Of a stretch of 64,000 nucleotides of DNA, positions 52,584-61,036 are shown piece by piece. The position numbers were made by a program, and so were the translations under genes. Source of the stretch: Sagittula sp. P11 (lineage in GTDB: Bacteria > Pseudomonadota > Alphaproteobacteria > Rhodobacterales > Rhodobacteraceae); assembly GCF_002814095.1 (NCBI RefSeq), contig NZ_CP021913.1:186001-250000 (forward strand), written 5' to 3'. Numbering within the stretch: position 1 is the first letter of the stretch; every line of letters begins with the position of its first letter. The notes beneath the pieces were generated by a model, which worked only from the letters and a program-made list of their open reading frames with translations, ran no database searches and was not told the DNA's origin.

Positions 52584-53117
52584 ATGACCCGCACCGCACC
52601 CCGGACCCCCTACGAGATCCTCGGCGTCTCCGCCTTCGACGACCGCGCGACCATCCGCAGCGCGTGGAAGCGGCTCGTCCGCGAAAACCACCCCGACCGC
52701 TGCCCCGCCGACGCCGCCCGGCTGACCCGCCGCCTCGCCGAGCTGAACGCCGCCTACGACAAGCTGCGCCACCACGTCCCGGCCCCGGGCCGCGCCCCCC
52801 GGAACGCCGATACCGGGGACGCAACCCGCACAGCCGCACAGCAGGCCGGAGCGCAGACCCGGGCCGACGCACACCGCCGCGCGCAGGCAAAGGCGGAGGC
52901 CCACGCAACAGCACAGGCCGCCGGAAAGGCCGAAAAGCAGGCCAAAGCCGCCGCCGCAAAGCCCCGCGCCGCAAAGGCCCGCAGCCGCAAGGCGCCCGAG
53001 GCCCCGGCCCTCTCCCCCGCCCAGCGGGCCGCGCTGCACAAGGCCACGGCCTCCTTCTCCACCGCCCGCGCCGCATTCGAGAAAGCCCGCCCCGCCCGCG
53101 TCGCCATCGCTGCGTGA
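52584..53117 (+). CDS. J-domain (DnaJ-like) protein
   Basis: 177 residues. The first ~65 form a J domain: 'TPYEILGVSAFDDRATIRSA', then 'RLVRENHPDRCPADAA' with the essential HPD (residues 36-38) that stimulates Hsp70 ATPase, and 'LAELNAAYDKLR'. The remaining ~110 residues are Ala/Lys/Arg/Gln-rich, likely disordered or helical and non-specific. No zinc finger or substrate-binding domain, so it is a class C J-protein. Client unknown. Lies 50 bases before marC on the same strand. Confidence 0.87.
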   Translation: MTRTAPRTPYEILGVSAFDDRATIRSAWKRLVRENHPDRCPADAARLTRRLAELNAAYDKLRHHVPAPGRAPRNADTGDATRTAAQQAGAQTRADAHRRAQAKAEAHATAQAAGKAEKQAKAAAAKPRAAKARSRKAPEAPALSPAQRAALHKATASFSTARAAFEKARPARVAIAA

Positions 53118-53167
53118 TCCCGCCGCAAAGGCTTTACCGGCGGCCCGAAACCGCCTAACCGGGGATC

Positions 53168-53788
53168 ATGGACCCGACCTTCCTGATCTCGGCCTTCGTC
53201 ACGCTCTTCGTGGTCATCGACCCGATCGGGCTGACACCGCTGTTCATCGCCCTGACGCAGGGCGCGGACGCGCGCCACCGCCGCGCCGTGGGCATCCGCG
53301 CGACGGTCATCGCGGCGGCGCTCCTGACGCTGTTCGCCTTCTTCGGCGAGGCGGTGCTGGGCTTCATCGGGATCGGCATGCCCGCCTTCCGGATCTCCGG
53401 CGGCATCCTGCTGTTCATCACCGCGCTCGACATGCTCTTCGAACGCCGCAACAAGCGGCGCGAGGACCGGGCAGAGGCGGACCACCCGCCCGACCCTTCC
53501 GTCTTCCCGCTGGCCATCCCGCTGATCGCCGGACCGGGCGCCATCGCCTCGATGATCCTGCTGACCGGTTCGACCACCGACGTGCTGGGCATCATAGGCG
53601 TGCTGGGTGTCATGGCGCTGGTGCTGGCGCTGGTCCTTCTGCTGTTCCTCTCCGCCGGGCTGATCGAACGCGGGCTGGGACCCACCGGGATCACCGTCAC
53701 CACCCGCCTCCTCGGGATGCTCCTCGCCGCGCTCTCGGTGCAATTCGTGCTCGACGGGCTGCGCGACTTCGGCTTCGTCGCGTCCTGA
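53168..53788 (+). CDS. MarC-family integral membrane protein
   Basis: 206 residues with six predicted membrane helices. The N-terminal 'FVTLFVVIDPIGLTPLFIAL' and central 'PLAIPLIAGPGAIASMILLT' are the two internal-repeat motifs that define MarC/UPF0056. The transported substrate, if any, is not established; the old link to multiple antibiotic resistance has not held up. A cytoplasmic loop 'RRNKRREDRAEADHPPDPS' separates the halves. Stands between the J-domain and retropepsin genes, all on the plus strand. Confidence 0.92.
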   Translation: MDPTFLISAFVTLFVVIDPIGLTPLFIALTQGADARHRRAVGIRATVIAAALLTLFAFFGEAVLGFIGIGMPAFRISGGILLFITALDMLFERRNKRREDRAEADHPPDPSVFPLAIPLIAGPGAIASMILLTGSTTDVLGIIGVLGVMALVLALVLLLFLSAGLIERGLGPTGITVTTRLLGMLLAALSVQFVLDGLRDFGFVAS

Positions 53789-53846
53789 GGCTTCCTTCCG
53801 CAGGCGGAATGCCTACATTGAAGGGACGCAGGCACAGGGACCCGAC

Positions 53847-54428
53847 ATGACGCCCGACCAGACCGGCCACACGCTCTTTCTCGGGCTCCTCGGCTTCGCC
53901 GTGCTCGCGTGGTTCTGGATGAACTACCGCCGCGCGCCGGGCCGCGGCGTGCAGACCCTTATGGGCTGGGCGCTGCTCTTCGTCGGCATTCTCGCCGCCG
54001 CCGGGCTCTGGCAGGATGTGCGCGGCGGGCTCGACCAGCGGCAGGCGGTGTTCTCCGGCGACGGCCGGATCGAGATCCCGCGCGGCTTCGACGGCCATTA
54101 CTACGTGACGCTCGAGGTCAACGGATCGCCCATCCGCTTCGTCGTGGACACCGGCGCCTCGGGCGTGGTGCTGACCAGAACCGCCGCCGAGGAGGCCGGC
54201 CTGCACCCCGAGGACCTCGCCTTCTACGACATGGCCCAGACCGCCAACGGCACGGTGCAGACCGCGCCGGTCACGCTGGACAGCGTGTCGCTCGGGCCCT
54301 TCCTGGACCGCGGGGTCCGGGCCTATGTGAACGACGGGCAGATGATGGATTCGCTCCTGGGCATGGATTACCTCGCCCGCTTCGACCGGCTGGAGATCTC
54401 CGGCGGCCGAATGATCCTCGAACGCTGA
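53847..54428 (+). CDS. Membrane-anchored retropepsin-like aspartic protease
   Basis: 193 residues. Two N-terminal membrane helices (about 8-24 and 37-55) precede a soluble aspartic-protease domain: 'YYVTLEVNGSPIRFVVDTGA' with the catalytic DTGAS (near residue 101), and 'LLGMDYLARFDRLEISGGRM' at the C-terminus. This is the clan AA TIGR02281 family. It has a single active-site Asp, so it should act as a homodimer, facing the periplasm. Substrate unknown. Last gene before the less GC-rich Rrf2/hydrolase insert. Confidence 0.9.
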   Translation: MTPDQTGHTLFLGLLGFAVLAWFWMNYRRAPGRGVQTLMGWALLFVGILAAAGLWQDVRGGLDQRQAVFSGDGRIEIPRGFDGHYYVTLEVNGSPIRFVVDTGASGVVLTRTAAEEAGLHPEDLAFYDMAQTANGTVQTAPVTLDSVSLGPFLDRGVRAYVNDGQMMDSLLGMDYLARFDRLEISGGRMILER

Positions 54429-54694
54429 ACCGGCGTGTCACATGCCGTGCGTTCTTGGCTCTTCCAGTCGGGCTTTCTGAATTTTGACAGGGTGCCGCGC
54501 CAGTCAATTCCTAATTAGATGCCAAACACTTCCGACCCAATCCGGACCCCGGGTGCGGCACAGGAACGCGGACAAAGCCGTCAATGTCAGGACGGCAACC
54601 CATCCGTCTCTCGTCTCCCTGCTATTCCACAGGTCGGGGCAGAACTGATGGCCACTCTGTTCGCGACAAATCAAAACCCTTGCCGACATCATGG

Positions 54695-55126
54695 TCAGGA
54701 CGCCGTCTTCGCGGCGTTGGCGATGTCCGCAAGAGTGGTTGCCGCGTAACGGTTCAGCATCATCTCGGTGACGGCATCATCGACGTCAGCCAGTGCGACG
54801 TTGACCGCTGCCTCGACGGGGCATCCCGGATGGTCGTGGGCCGCGCCACCGACGTTTATCCCCGGGCGATCCAAGGCATCGAAGACGTCCCGCAAGGTCA
54901 TGGCGTCAAGCGATTTGACAACGCGCCAGCCGCCGCCCGGCCCTTTTGACGTTTCAACCAACCCGCCATCGCGCAAGCCTGCCAACATCCGGCGCACCAC
55001 GACTGGGTTCGTCGTGAGCATCTGAGCAATTTCGGCCGATGACATGACCCTGTCGCGCAGAGCCATGTGGATCAAGACGTGCAGCACACGTGGAAAACGG
55101 CCATCGCGATTCACATTTTGCCTCAT
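54695..55126 (-). CDS. Rrf2-family transcriptional regulator
   Basis: 143 residues from the ATG at 55126 (MRQNVNRDGRFPRVLHVLIH). A winged helix-turn-helix (about 8-70; 'MSSAEIAQMLTTNPVVVRRM' and 'GLVETSKGPGGGWRVVKS') is followed by a short dimer helix. It has one cysteine only (Cys102 in 'HPGCPVEAAVN'), so it lacks the three-cysteine iron-sulfur ligand set of IscR/NsrR. It more likely senses oxidants or electrophiles through that single thiol, or a small ligand. Divergent from the epoxide-hydrolase-like gene with two palindromes between them, one starting 3 bases from its own ATG, implying autoregulation. Confidence 0.88.
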   Translation of the reverse strand: MRQNVNRDGRFPRVLHVLIHMALRDRVMSSAEIAQMLTTNPVVVRRMLAGLRDGGLVETSKGPGGGWRVVKSLDAMTLRDVFDALDRPGINVGGAAHDHPGCPVEAAVNVALADVDDAVTEMMLNRYAATTLADIANAAKTAS

Positions 55127-55129
55127 AGC

Positions 55130-55186
55130 GTAACAGACTGAGTTACATTCTATGTGCAACCCTCTATATGTAACAATACACGTTAC
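55130..55186. promoter_or_regulatory. Twin GTAAC-N7-GTTAC operators with divergent promoters
   Basis: GTAAC-N7-GTTAC occurs at 55130-55146 and again at 55170-55186, centres exactly 40 bases apart. A plus-strand promoter GTTACA (55142-47), 17 bases, TATATG (55165-70) serves the hydrolase. A minus-strand promoter TTGTTA (55176-71), 18 bases, TAGAAT (55152-47) serves the Rrf2 gene. Each operator covers the -35 of one gene and the start point of the other, as expected for a repressor controlling both. Confidence 0.75.
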
Positions 55187-55203
55187 ACAATGGGACTGCC
55201 ACC

Positions 55204-56289
55204 ATGAACCGCCGGACTGCCGTCATGAAATTGACAATCCTCCCGCTCATCGCACTGGGTTTGCCCGCAGGTGCACCCAGTCAGTTAAAAGGAACAGATG
55301 ATATGACCGACATGCCGTATCGGGACGTCGAAGCAAACGGATTGCTGATGCGGATCGCGGATCGGGGGACCGGTCCCGTAGTGCTGCTCTGCCATGGATT
55401 TCCGGAAACAGCCTATGCTTGGCGACATCAGATCGAGGCGCTCTCGGCGCAGGGTTATCGCGTGATCGCCCCCGATCTGCGGGGCTTCGGCGGAACTGAC
55501 GCTCCGGAAACCGTCGAAGCCTATGCACTCCAGATGCTGGTCGGCGACATGGTGGCGTTGCTTGACGAGCTGGGTGTGGCGACGGCTGTCATCGTCGGCA
55601 ACGACTGGGGCGCCACTCTGACATGGCAGGCCGCCCTTTTGCGCCCTGACCGGTTCAAAGCCGTTGCCGCAATCGGCGTGCCCATGATGGGGCAGCCGCC
55701 GGTGCCGCCGACGCAGATTTTTCCGGCGACGGATGAAGCCCTCTTTTACACGCTCTATTTCCAGGAGCCCGGCATCGCAGAGGCCGAGTTCGAACAGGAT
55801 GTGCGCACAACCCTTCTGAAGATTTTCCACGCGGCCTCCGGAGAAGCCGGTCCGCGGCAGCCGGGTGATGCAACGCCCAACCCGTTTGCGATGGTGTCGC
55901 GTCAGATTGGTCTGCTTGCACCATTGCCGATGCCTGCCCGGACACCAAACTGGTTGACCCCGACGGATCTGGAGGCGTTCGTAGCCGACTACACAAGAAG
56001 CGGTTTCAGAGGCCCTCTGAACCTTTACCGCAATCTGGACCGCAACTGGCACCTTCAGAAAGCATTTGCCGGCCGAACCGTGGAGGTGCCGGCGCTCTAC
56101 ATCGCGGGAAGCCGCGACACGGGGCTGGCAATACCCGGCATGAGAGAAATCATTGCAGGACAGAGCGAGCTTGTTCCGCAACTGCGCGATCCCGTCTTTC
56201 TGGATGGTATTGGCCATTGGGTGCCGCAGGAACGACCCGATGCGGTGAATGATGCCTTGCTGACCTTCCTCGCAGATGTCGCGCAATGA
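55204..56289 (+). CDS. Epoxide-hydrolase-like alpha/beta hydrolase with N-terminal export-type sequence
   Basis: 361 residues. The oxyanion motif HGFP (64-67), nucleophile Asp134 in 'VGNDWGATLTW', acid Asp305 in 'AGSRDTGL' and base His338 in 'DGIGHWVPQ' make the epoxide-hydrolase catalytic set. Lid tyrosines are likely Tyr185 ('LYFQEPG') and Tyr275 ('LNLYRNLDRNW'). The Asp nucleophile separates it from esterases. The N-terminus (MNRRTAVMKLTILPLIALGL) looks like a signal peptide, with a possible twin-arginine. An internal ATG at 55303 (MTDMPYRDVEANG) after AAAGGAA would give a cytosolic form. The Rrf2 regulator and operators suggest induction by a reactive compound. Confidence 0.88.
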   Translation: MNRRTAVMKLTILPLIALGLPAGAPSQLKGTDDMTDMPYRDVEANGLLMRIADRGTGPVVLLCHGFPETAYAWRHQIEALSAQGYRVIAPDLRGFGGTDAPETVEAYALQMLVGDMVALLDELGVATAVIVGNDWGATLTWQAALLRPDRFKAVAAIGVPMMGQPPVPPTQIFPATDEALFYTLYFQEPGIAEAEFEQDVRTTLLKIFHAASGEAGPRQPGDATPNPFAMVSRQIGLLAPLPMPARTPNWLTPTDLEAFVADYTRSGFRGPLNLYRNLDRNWHLQKAFAGRTVEVPALYIAGSRDTGLAIPGMREIIAGQSELVPQLRDPVFLDGIGHWVPQERPDAVNDALLTFLADVAQ

Positions 56290-56602
56290 TCGCGATCAGA
56301 ACAAGATCCGATCCATGCCGGCGATTTGCGCTCTTTCAGGCTGGCAACATGCGCCGCAATTCAGGAATTCGGTAATTCGGGCTCGATCCTGCCGCTCGCG
56401 GCATTCTTCACGAATGACCGCTCGGCCCCTGTCTTGGACTTCGGACCTGGCGCCGCGCTCCGGATCAGCGATGCGAAACCAGAAGCCGGTCTTGCCTGGC
56501 ATCTGGCACCGGCGCCCGCACGATTTTAGAAGAAAATCGTGCACGCCCCCGGCCCCAACGCGCGGCAATCACGATTTTCGAAGAAAATCGTGCAGCGCCC
56601 GC
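56290..56602. other. 313-base spacer with a small open frame and hairpin repeats
   Basis: A 67-codon frame at 56326-56529 has no recognised family and ends inside the first hairpin repeat; I do not call it a gene. The right third holds two copies of a 21-25-base palindrome (56518-56591). No other signal is seen. Confidence 0.4.
56518..56591. repeat. Two hairpin repeats with ACGATTTT arms
   Basis: GCACGATTTT (56518-56527) pairs with AAAATCGTGC (56533-56542) around AGAAG. 28 bases later ACGATTTTC (56571-56579) pairs with GAAAATCGT (56583-56591) around GAA. Both are followed by GCA, so the units share about 20 bases. They lie 12 bases past the holC stop and may double as terminators. They look like a small dispersed palindromic repeat family. 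Confidence 0.75.
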
Positions 56603-57061
56603 TCAGGCCTCGGCCTTCTTCTCCCAGCGTCCGGACTCTTCGGACCAGTATTGCGCCTTGCACCCGGCCGAGGTCAGCGCCTTCCACTGGCCGCGCGCGG
56701 CCTGCACCGCCGCGCCGTCGCCGCCGTCGAAGAGGATGCACACCCGCTCCAGCGCCTCGGTCTCCTCGGGGCGGATCTCCGCCCCGTCCACCGCGATCAG
56801 GCAGGAGGGCGCGTTCGGCGCCTCCAGCGCCGTGGTCAGCAGCACCGGCTGATCCGCGTCGAACTTCCCGCCCGCCAGCCCGTGCGGCAGGAAGCCCTCT
56901 TCCGGCTCCAGCCACAGCTTCGCGTCGAGCCAGTCGAGCCGCGCCGGATCTGTGCCGCGCACCGCCACCCGCCAGCCGCGCTCCAGCGACTTGGTCAGCA
57001 GCATGCCGAGCGTCACCTCCAGCGGCTGGCGCGTGAGGTGGTAGAAGAAGACCGCGCCCAT
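56603..57061 (-). CDS. holC: DNA polymerase III chi subunit
   Basis: 152 residues from the second of two adjacent ATGs (57061; the other is 57064), 7 bases after GGAGG. Chi links the clamp loader to single-strand binding protein. 'MGAVFFYHLTRQPLEVTLGM' and 'GWRVAVRGTDPARLDWLDAK' with 'LWLEPEEGFLPHGLAGG' match HolC. Follows pepA by 88 bases on the same strand, a conserved pairing across Proteobacteria. Confidence 0.93.
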   Translation of the reverse strand: MGAVFFYHLTRQPLEVTLGMLLTKSLERGWRVAVRGTDPARLDWLDAKLWLEPEEGFLPHGLAGGKFDADQPVLLTTALEAPNAPSCLIAVDGAEIRPEETEALERVCILFDGGDGAAVQAARGQWKALTSAGCKAQYWSEESGRWEKKAEA

Positions 57062-57149
57062 CATCAGGCCTCCATCGACCAAAACCGGGCGCAGCACACC
57101 ACGCGCGCGCCCGGCGGGATATGTGCAGCCAACGGCGGCACGCCCCGGA

Positions 57150-58616
57150 TCACTCCGTCTCGAACTTGTCGCGCACCAGCCGGTCGAGCGACATGACACC
57201 CCAGCCGGTCGCCCCCTTCGGCGCCAGCGCGGTGTCGGCGCTCACCTGCGCCACGCCCGCGATGTCGAGGTGGATCCAGGGGGTCCCCTCCTTCACGAAG
57301 CGCCGCAGGAACTGCGCCGCGGTGATGGAGCCCGCGGGCCGACCGCCGATGTTCTTCATGTCGGCCTTCTGGCTCTTGAGCATGTCGTCGTAGGCCTTGC
57401 CCATCGGCATCCGCCACGCGCCCTCGCCCTCGGCCTCCGCCGCCTTCAGGAAATCCCCGGCAAAGGCGTCGTCGTTCGAGAAGACCGCGGCGTTCTCGTG
57501 TCCCAGCGCGATGATGCAGGCGCCGGTCAGCGTGGCGAGGTCGACGATGGCCGCCGGCTTCTCGCTCTCCTGCGCGTGCCAGAGCACATCCGCCAGCACC
57601 AGCCGCCCCTCGGCATCGGTGTTGATGACCTCGATCGTGTCGCCCTTCATCGAGGTCACGATGTCGCCCGGACGCTGCGCGCGGTCCGAGGGCATGTTCT
57701 CCACGAGGCCCACCATGCCGACCACGTGCGCCTTCGCCTTGCGCAGCGCCAGCGTCTTCATCACGCCCGAGACCACGCCCGCGCCGCCCATGTCCATGGT
57801 CATGTCTTCCATGCCCGCGGCGGGCTTCAGCGAGATGCCCCCGGTGTCGAAGACCACGCCCTTGCCGATCAGCGCCAGCGGGGCGCCCTCCGCGCCCTTC
57901 CAGCGCATCACGACGACCTTGGACGGCATCGCCGAACCCATGCCGACGCCCAGCAGCGCGCCCATGCCCAGTTCTTCGAGCTTGTCCTCGTCCAGCACCT
58001 CGACCTCCAGCCCGAGGTCGCGCAGCGCCTCCAGCCGGTTGGCGAATTCCACCGTGCCCAGCACGTTGGCCGGTTCCGACGTCAGGTCGCGGGTGAAGGC
58101 CACGCCCTCGGCCACGGCCTTGACGGCGGCAAAGGCGCCTTCCGCCTCCTCGACCGATTTCACCATCAGGGTGGCGGCGCCCAGCGGGTCCTCCGCCTTC
58201 GACTTGCGGGCGGTGAAGGCATAGCCGCGCAGAGCGATCCCGAGGCCCATCTGCGCCACGCGCTTGGTGCCATCGACGACCACGGTCAGCTCCTTCGATC
58301 CGGCGGCCTTGGCGAGTGCGGCTCCGGCCTTGCGGGCCTCCGTCACCGAGGGGCGGCGCGGCAGCTTCACCACCAGCGCCACGTCCGCCGCCATGCCCAC
58401 GGGCCAGGCCAGTGCCATCGCCTCGCCCGCGCCCAGCTTCTCGAAGGCCTCGCTGTCCAGCGCCCGCTTCACCGCGCCCTTGGTCAGCCGGTTCAGCCGC
58501 CGCGCGCCCGGGCCCATGGTGCCCTCGGCAGGCACCAGCACCGCCACGGCGCCCGCCGCCCCGGCCAGCGCTTCGAGGTCGGTCTCGGCAAAACGGATGT
58601 CGCGCAGCTCTGTCAT
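57150..58616 (-). CDS. pepA: Leucyl aminopeptidase (M17)
   Basis: 488 residues from the ATG at 58616 after AAGGAG. A hexameric two-metal exopeptidase of the cytoplasm. The signature NTDAEGRLVLAD is intact. Metal ligands are in 'IGKGVVFDTGGISLKPAAGM' (Lys and Asp) and 'MDMGGAGVVSGVMKTL', with the catalytic Arg in the NTDAEGR motif. In some bacteria PepA also binds DNA as a regulator; no evidence here. Upstream of holC, divergent from lptF. Confidence 0.96.
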   Translation of the reverse strand: MTELRDIRFAETDLEALAGAAGAVAVLVPAEGTMGPGARRLNRLTKGAVKRALDSEAFEKLGAGEAMALAWPVGMAADVALVVKLPRRPSVTEARKAGAALAKAAGSKELTVVVDGTKRVAQMGLGIALRGYAFTARKSKAEDPLGAATLMVKSVEEAEGAFAAVKAVAEGVAFTRDLTSEPANVLGTVEFANRLEALRDLGLEVEVLDEDKLEELGMGALLGVGMGSAMPSKVVVMRWKGAEGAPLALIGKGVVFDTGGISLKPAAGMEDMTMDMGGAGVVSGVMKTLALRKAKAHVVGMVGLVENMPSDRAQRPGDIVTSMKGDTIEVINTDAEGRLVLADVLWHAQESEKPAAIVDLATLTGACIIALGHENAAVFSNDDAFAGDFLKAAEAEGEGAWRMPMGKAYDDMLKSQKADMKNIGGRPAGSITAAQFLRRFVKEGTPWIHLDIAGVAQVSADTALAPKGATGWGVMSLDRLVRDKFETE

Positions 58617-58814
58617 CTTGGGTTCTCCTTGTCGTGTGCTGAGGGGCAGCCTCCGCCGGCCCCGGCCCCGCACGGTCCGCGCGGGCGTCGTTGAGCGTGT
58701 CCTTGCCCAAAAGACCTAGCCGCGCCCGCCGCGGAAGGCCAGAGCCACCTTCCCCCCGCCTGACCTTTCGCCTAGACTGCCCGCCAACCAGAAAGGACCG
58801 GGGGGTTACACGGC

Positions 58815-59945
58815 GTGCAGAGATTCGACAGATATGTTCTGTCGCAACTGATGGTGCTTTTCGGATTTTTCGCGCTCGTGCTTGTGTCCGTCTACTGGGT
58901 GAACCGCGCCGTGGTGCTGTTCGACCGGCTCATCAACGACGGCCATTCCGCCCGCATCGTGCTGGAGTTCACAGCCCTGTCGCTGCCCGCGGTGATCGCG
59001 CTCGTGCTGCCGATGGCTAGCTTTGCCGCGGCGGTCTACGTCACCAACCGGCTGTCCGGCGATTCCGAGCTGACCGTGGTCAAGGCCACCGGCTTCTCGC
59101 CCTGGCGGCTGGCGCGCCCGGTGCTGGTCTTCGGCCTCACCGTCACCCTGATGATGAGCGTCCTGACCCATGTCCTCGTGCCGCAGTCGCTGAAACAGCT
59201 CCGGATGCGCGAACAGGAACTGTCCAGCTCCGTCTCGGCGCGGCTCCTGCGCGAAGGCACCTTCCTGCATCCCTCGAAGGGCATCACCTTCTACATCCGG
59301 GACATCACCCCCGAGGGCACGCTGCAGGACGTGCTCCTGTCGGACCGGCGCCAGCCGGATCGCGACATCATCTACACCGCCGACCGCGCCTACCTGATCC
59401 GCGACGACGAGGGGCCGAAGATGGTCATGCTCGCCGGTCTCGCGCAGACCATGGACATGACCGAGATGCGGCTGTCGACCACCAACTTCTCGGACTTCAC
59501 CTACGACCTGACCGGGCTGATCACCGCCAGCCCCCAAAAGCGCCGCAAGCTCGACGCGATCCCCACCACGGAACTGCTGTTCAACACCGACGGCATCGCC
59601 GTCGAAACGGGGGAGGAAACCGGCGAGGTGCTGGAAGAGGCGCACATCCGCTTCCAGGGGCCGCTGCTCTGCGTCGTGGCGGCGCTGATCGGCTACTCCG
59701 CCTTGATGGTCGGCGGCTTCTCGCGCTTCGGCGTGACCCGGCAGATCGTCTTCGCCATCTTCCTGCTCGTGGTGGTGAAACTGGTCGAAAGCGCGGTCAC
59801 CGACCCCGTGGTCCGCTACCCCAAACTCTGGCCGCTGATCTATGCCCCGAGCGCGACCGGCCTCGCCTTCACGTGGGCGCTGCTCTGGCAGGCCTCCCGG
59901 CCCTTCCGGCCGAAACGCATCCGCACGACGGAGGCCGCCGCGTGA
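58815..59945 (+). CDS. lptF: LPS export ABC transporter permease LptF
   Basis: 376 residues, starting at GTG 58815 (MQRFDRYVLSQLMVLFGFFA). Six membrane helices, three on each side of a periplasmic jellyroll domain (about 110-270). LptF and LptG with LptB pull lipopolysaccharide from the inner membrane. 'VVLFDRLINDGHSARIVLEF' and 'LVLPMASFAAAVYVTNRLSG' are typical. The stop overlaps the lptG start (GTGA). Confidence 0.95.
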   Translation: MQRFDRYVLSQLMVLFGFFALVLVSVYWVNRAVVLFDRLINDGHSARIVLEFTALSLPAVIALVLPMASFAAAVYVTNRLSGDSELTVVKATGFSPWRLARPVLVFGLTVTLMMSVLTHVLVPQSLKQLRMREQELSSSVSARLLREGTFLHPSKGITFYIRDITPEGTLQDVLLSDRRQPDRDIIYTADRAYLIRDDEGPKMVMLAGLAQTMDMTEMRLSTTNFSDFTYDLTGLITASPQKRRKLDAIPTTELLFNTDGIAVETGEETGEVLEEAHIRFQGPLLCVVAALIGYSALMVGGFSRFGVTRQIVFAIFLLVVVKLVESAVTDPVVRYPKLWPLIYAPSATGLAFTWALLWQASRPFRPKRIRTTEAAA

Positions 59946-61036
59946 CCCTGCACGTCTACTACGCCCGCCGCTTCCTCTGGCTGTTCCTGAGCATCTTCGC
60001 CGTCTTCGCGCTGTTCCAGGGGCTGCTCGACCTGATCGACGAACTGCGCCAGCTGGGCGATGAGGTCAGCTTCGGCGAAACCCTGCAACTGGTCATCCTC
60101 AAGCTGCCCGAAGGCCTCTACGAGATCCTGCCGCTGGTGATGATCCTCGCCACGGTGGCGATGTTCATCGGGCTGGCACGGTCCTCCGAGCTGGTGGCGA
60201 CCCGCGCCGCCGGACGTTCGGGCCTGACCGCGCTCATGGCACCGGCCACGGTGGCGCTGCTGATCGGCGCGCTCATCGTCGCCATGATGAACCCGATCGT
60301 CGCCGCCACCTCCAAACGCTACGCCGACCTGCGCGAGGCATACGAGTCCGGCAACACCTCCGCCGTGTCCTTCGGGCCGGAGGGCCTCTGGCTGCGGCAG
60401 GGCGGCGAAGACGGCCAGTCGGTGATCCGTGCCGCTCGCGCCAACCCGGAAGCGACAGAGCTTTTCGACGTCTCCATCGTGACCTACGCGCCCGACGGCG
60501 GCCCGGCCATGCGCATCCAGGCCGAAAGCGCAGCCCTCGCCGAAGGCGCGTGGCACCTGACCGACGCCAAGGCATGGCCGCTGACCCCCGGCCTCAACCC
60601 CGAGCTCGGCGCGCGCATCCACGACGAGTACGAGCTGCCCTCCACCCTCACCCGCGAAAGCATCCGCGACAGGTTCGGGCGGCCCTCGGCGGTCGCGATC
60701 TGGGACCTGCCGCAGTTCATCGCCGGGTTGGAAGAGGCCGGTTTCTCTGCCCGCCGCCACATCGTATGGTATAACATGGAGCTGGCCCGACCGCTGTTCC
60801 TCGTGGCCATGGTGCTGGTCGGCGCGGCCTTCACCATGCAGCCGACACGGCTTGCGCGCACCGGACTTGCCGTGCTCTCTGCGGTGCTGCTTGGATTCGG
60901 GCTTTATTACGTGCGAAGCTTCGCGCAGATCATGGGCGAAAACGGCCAGCTCGCCCCGGTTGTCGCGGCATGGGTGCCCCCCATCGCCTCGGTCCTGCTG
61001 GCCCTGGGACTGGTCCTGCACATGGAGGACGGATGA
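59942..61036 (+). CDS. lptG: LPS export ABC transporter permease LptG
   Basis: 364 residues from GTG 59942 (VTLHVYYARRFLWLFLSIFA), overlapping the lptF stop by 4 bases. Same layout as LptF: three helices, a periplasmic jellyroll, three helices. 'LLDLIDELRQLGDEVSFGET' and 'LPLVMILATVAMFIGLARSS' match the family. The stop overlaps lptD (ATGA). The tight chain lptF-lptG-lptD-surA places inner-membrane export and outer-membrane insertion on one transcript. Confidence 0.95.
   Translation: MTLHVYYARRFLWLFLSIFAVFALFQGLLDLIDELRQLGDEVSFGETLQLVILKLPEGLYEILPLVMILATVAMFIGLARSSELVATRAAGRSGLTALMAPATVALLIGALIVAMMNPIVAATSKRYADLREAYESGNTSAVSFGPEGLWLRQGGEDGQSVIRAARANPEATELFDVSIVTYAPDGGPAMRIQAESAALAEGAWHLTDAKAWPLTPGLNPELGARIHDEYELPSTLTRESIRDRFGRPSAVAIWDLPQFIAGLEEAGFSARRHIVWYNMELARPLFLVAMVLVGAAFTMQPTRLARTGLAVLSAVLLGFGLYYVRSFAQIMGENGQLAPVVAAWVPPIASVLLALGLVLHMEDG

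Noticed and set aside
56326-56529. 67-codon plus-strand frame before the hairpin repeats
   Set aside because: No family features and it ends inside a repeat; more likely part of a non-coding element.
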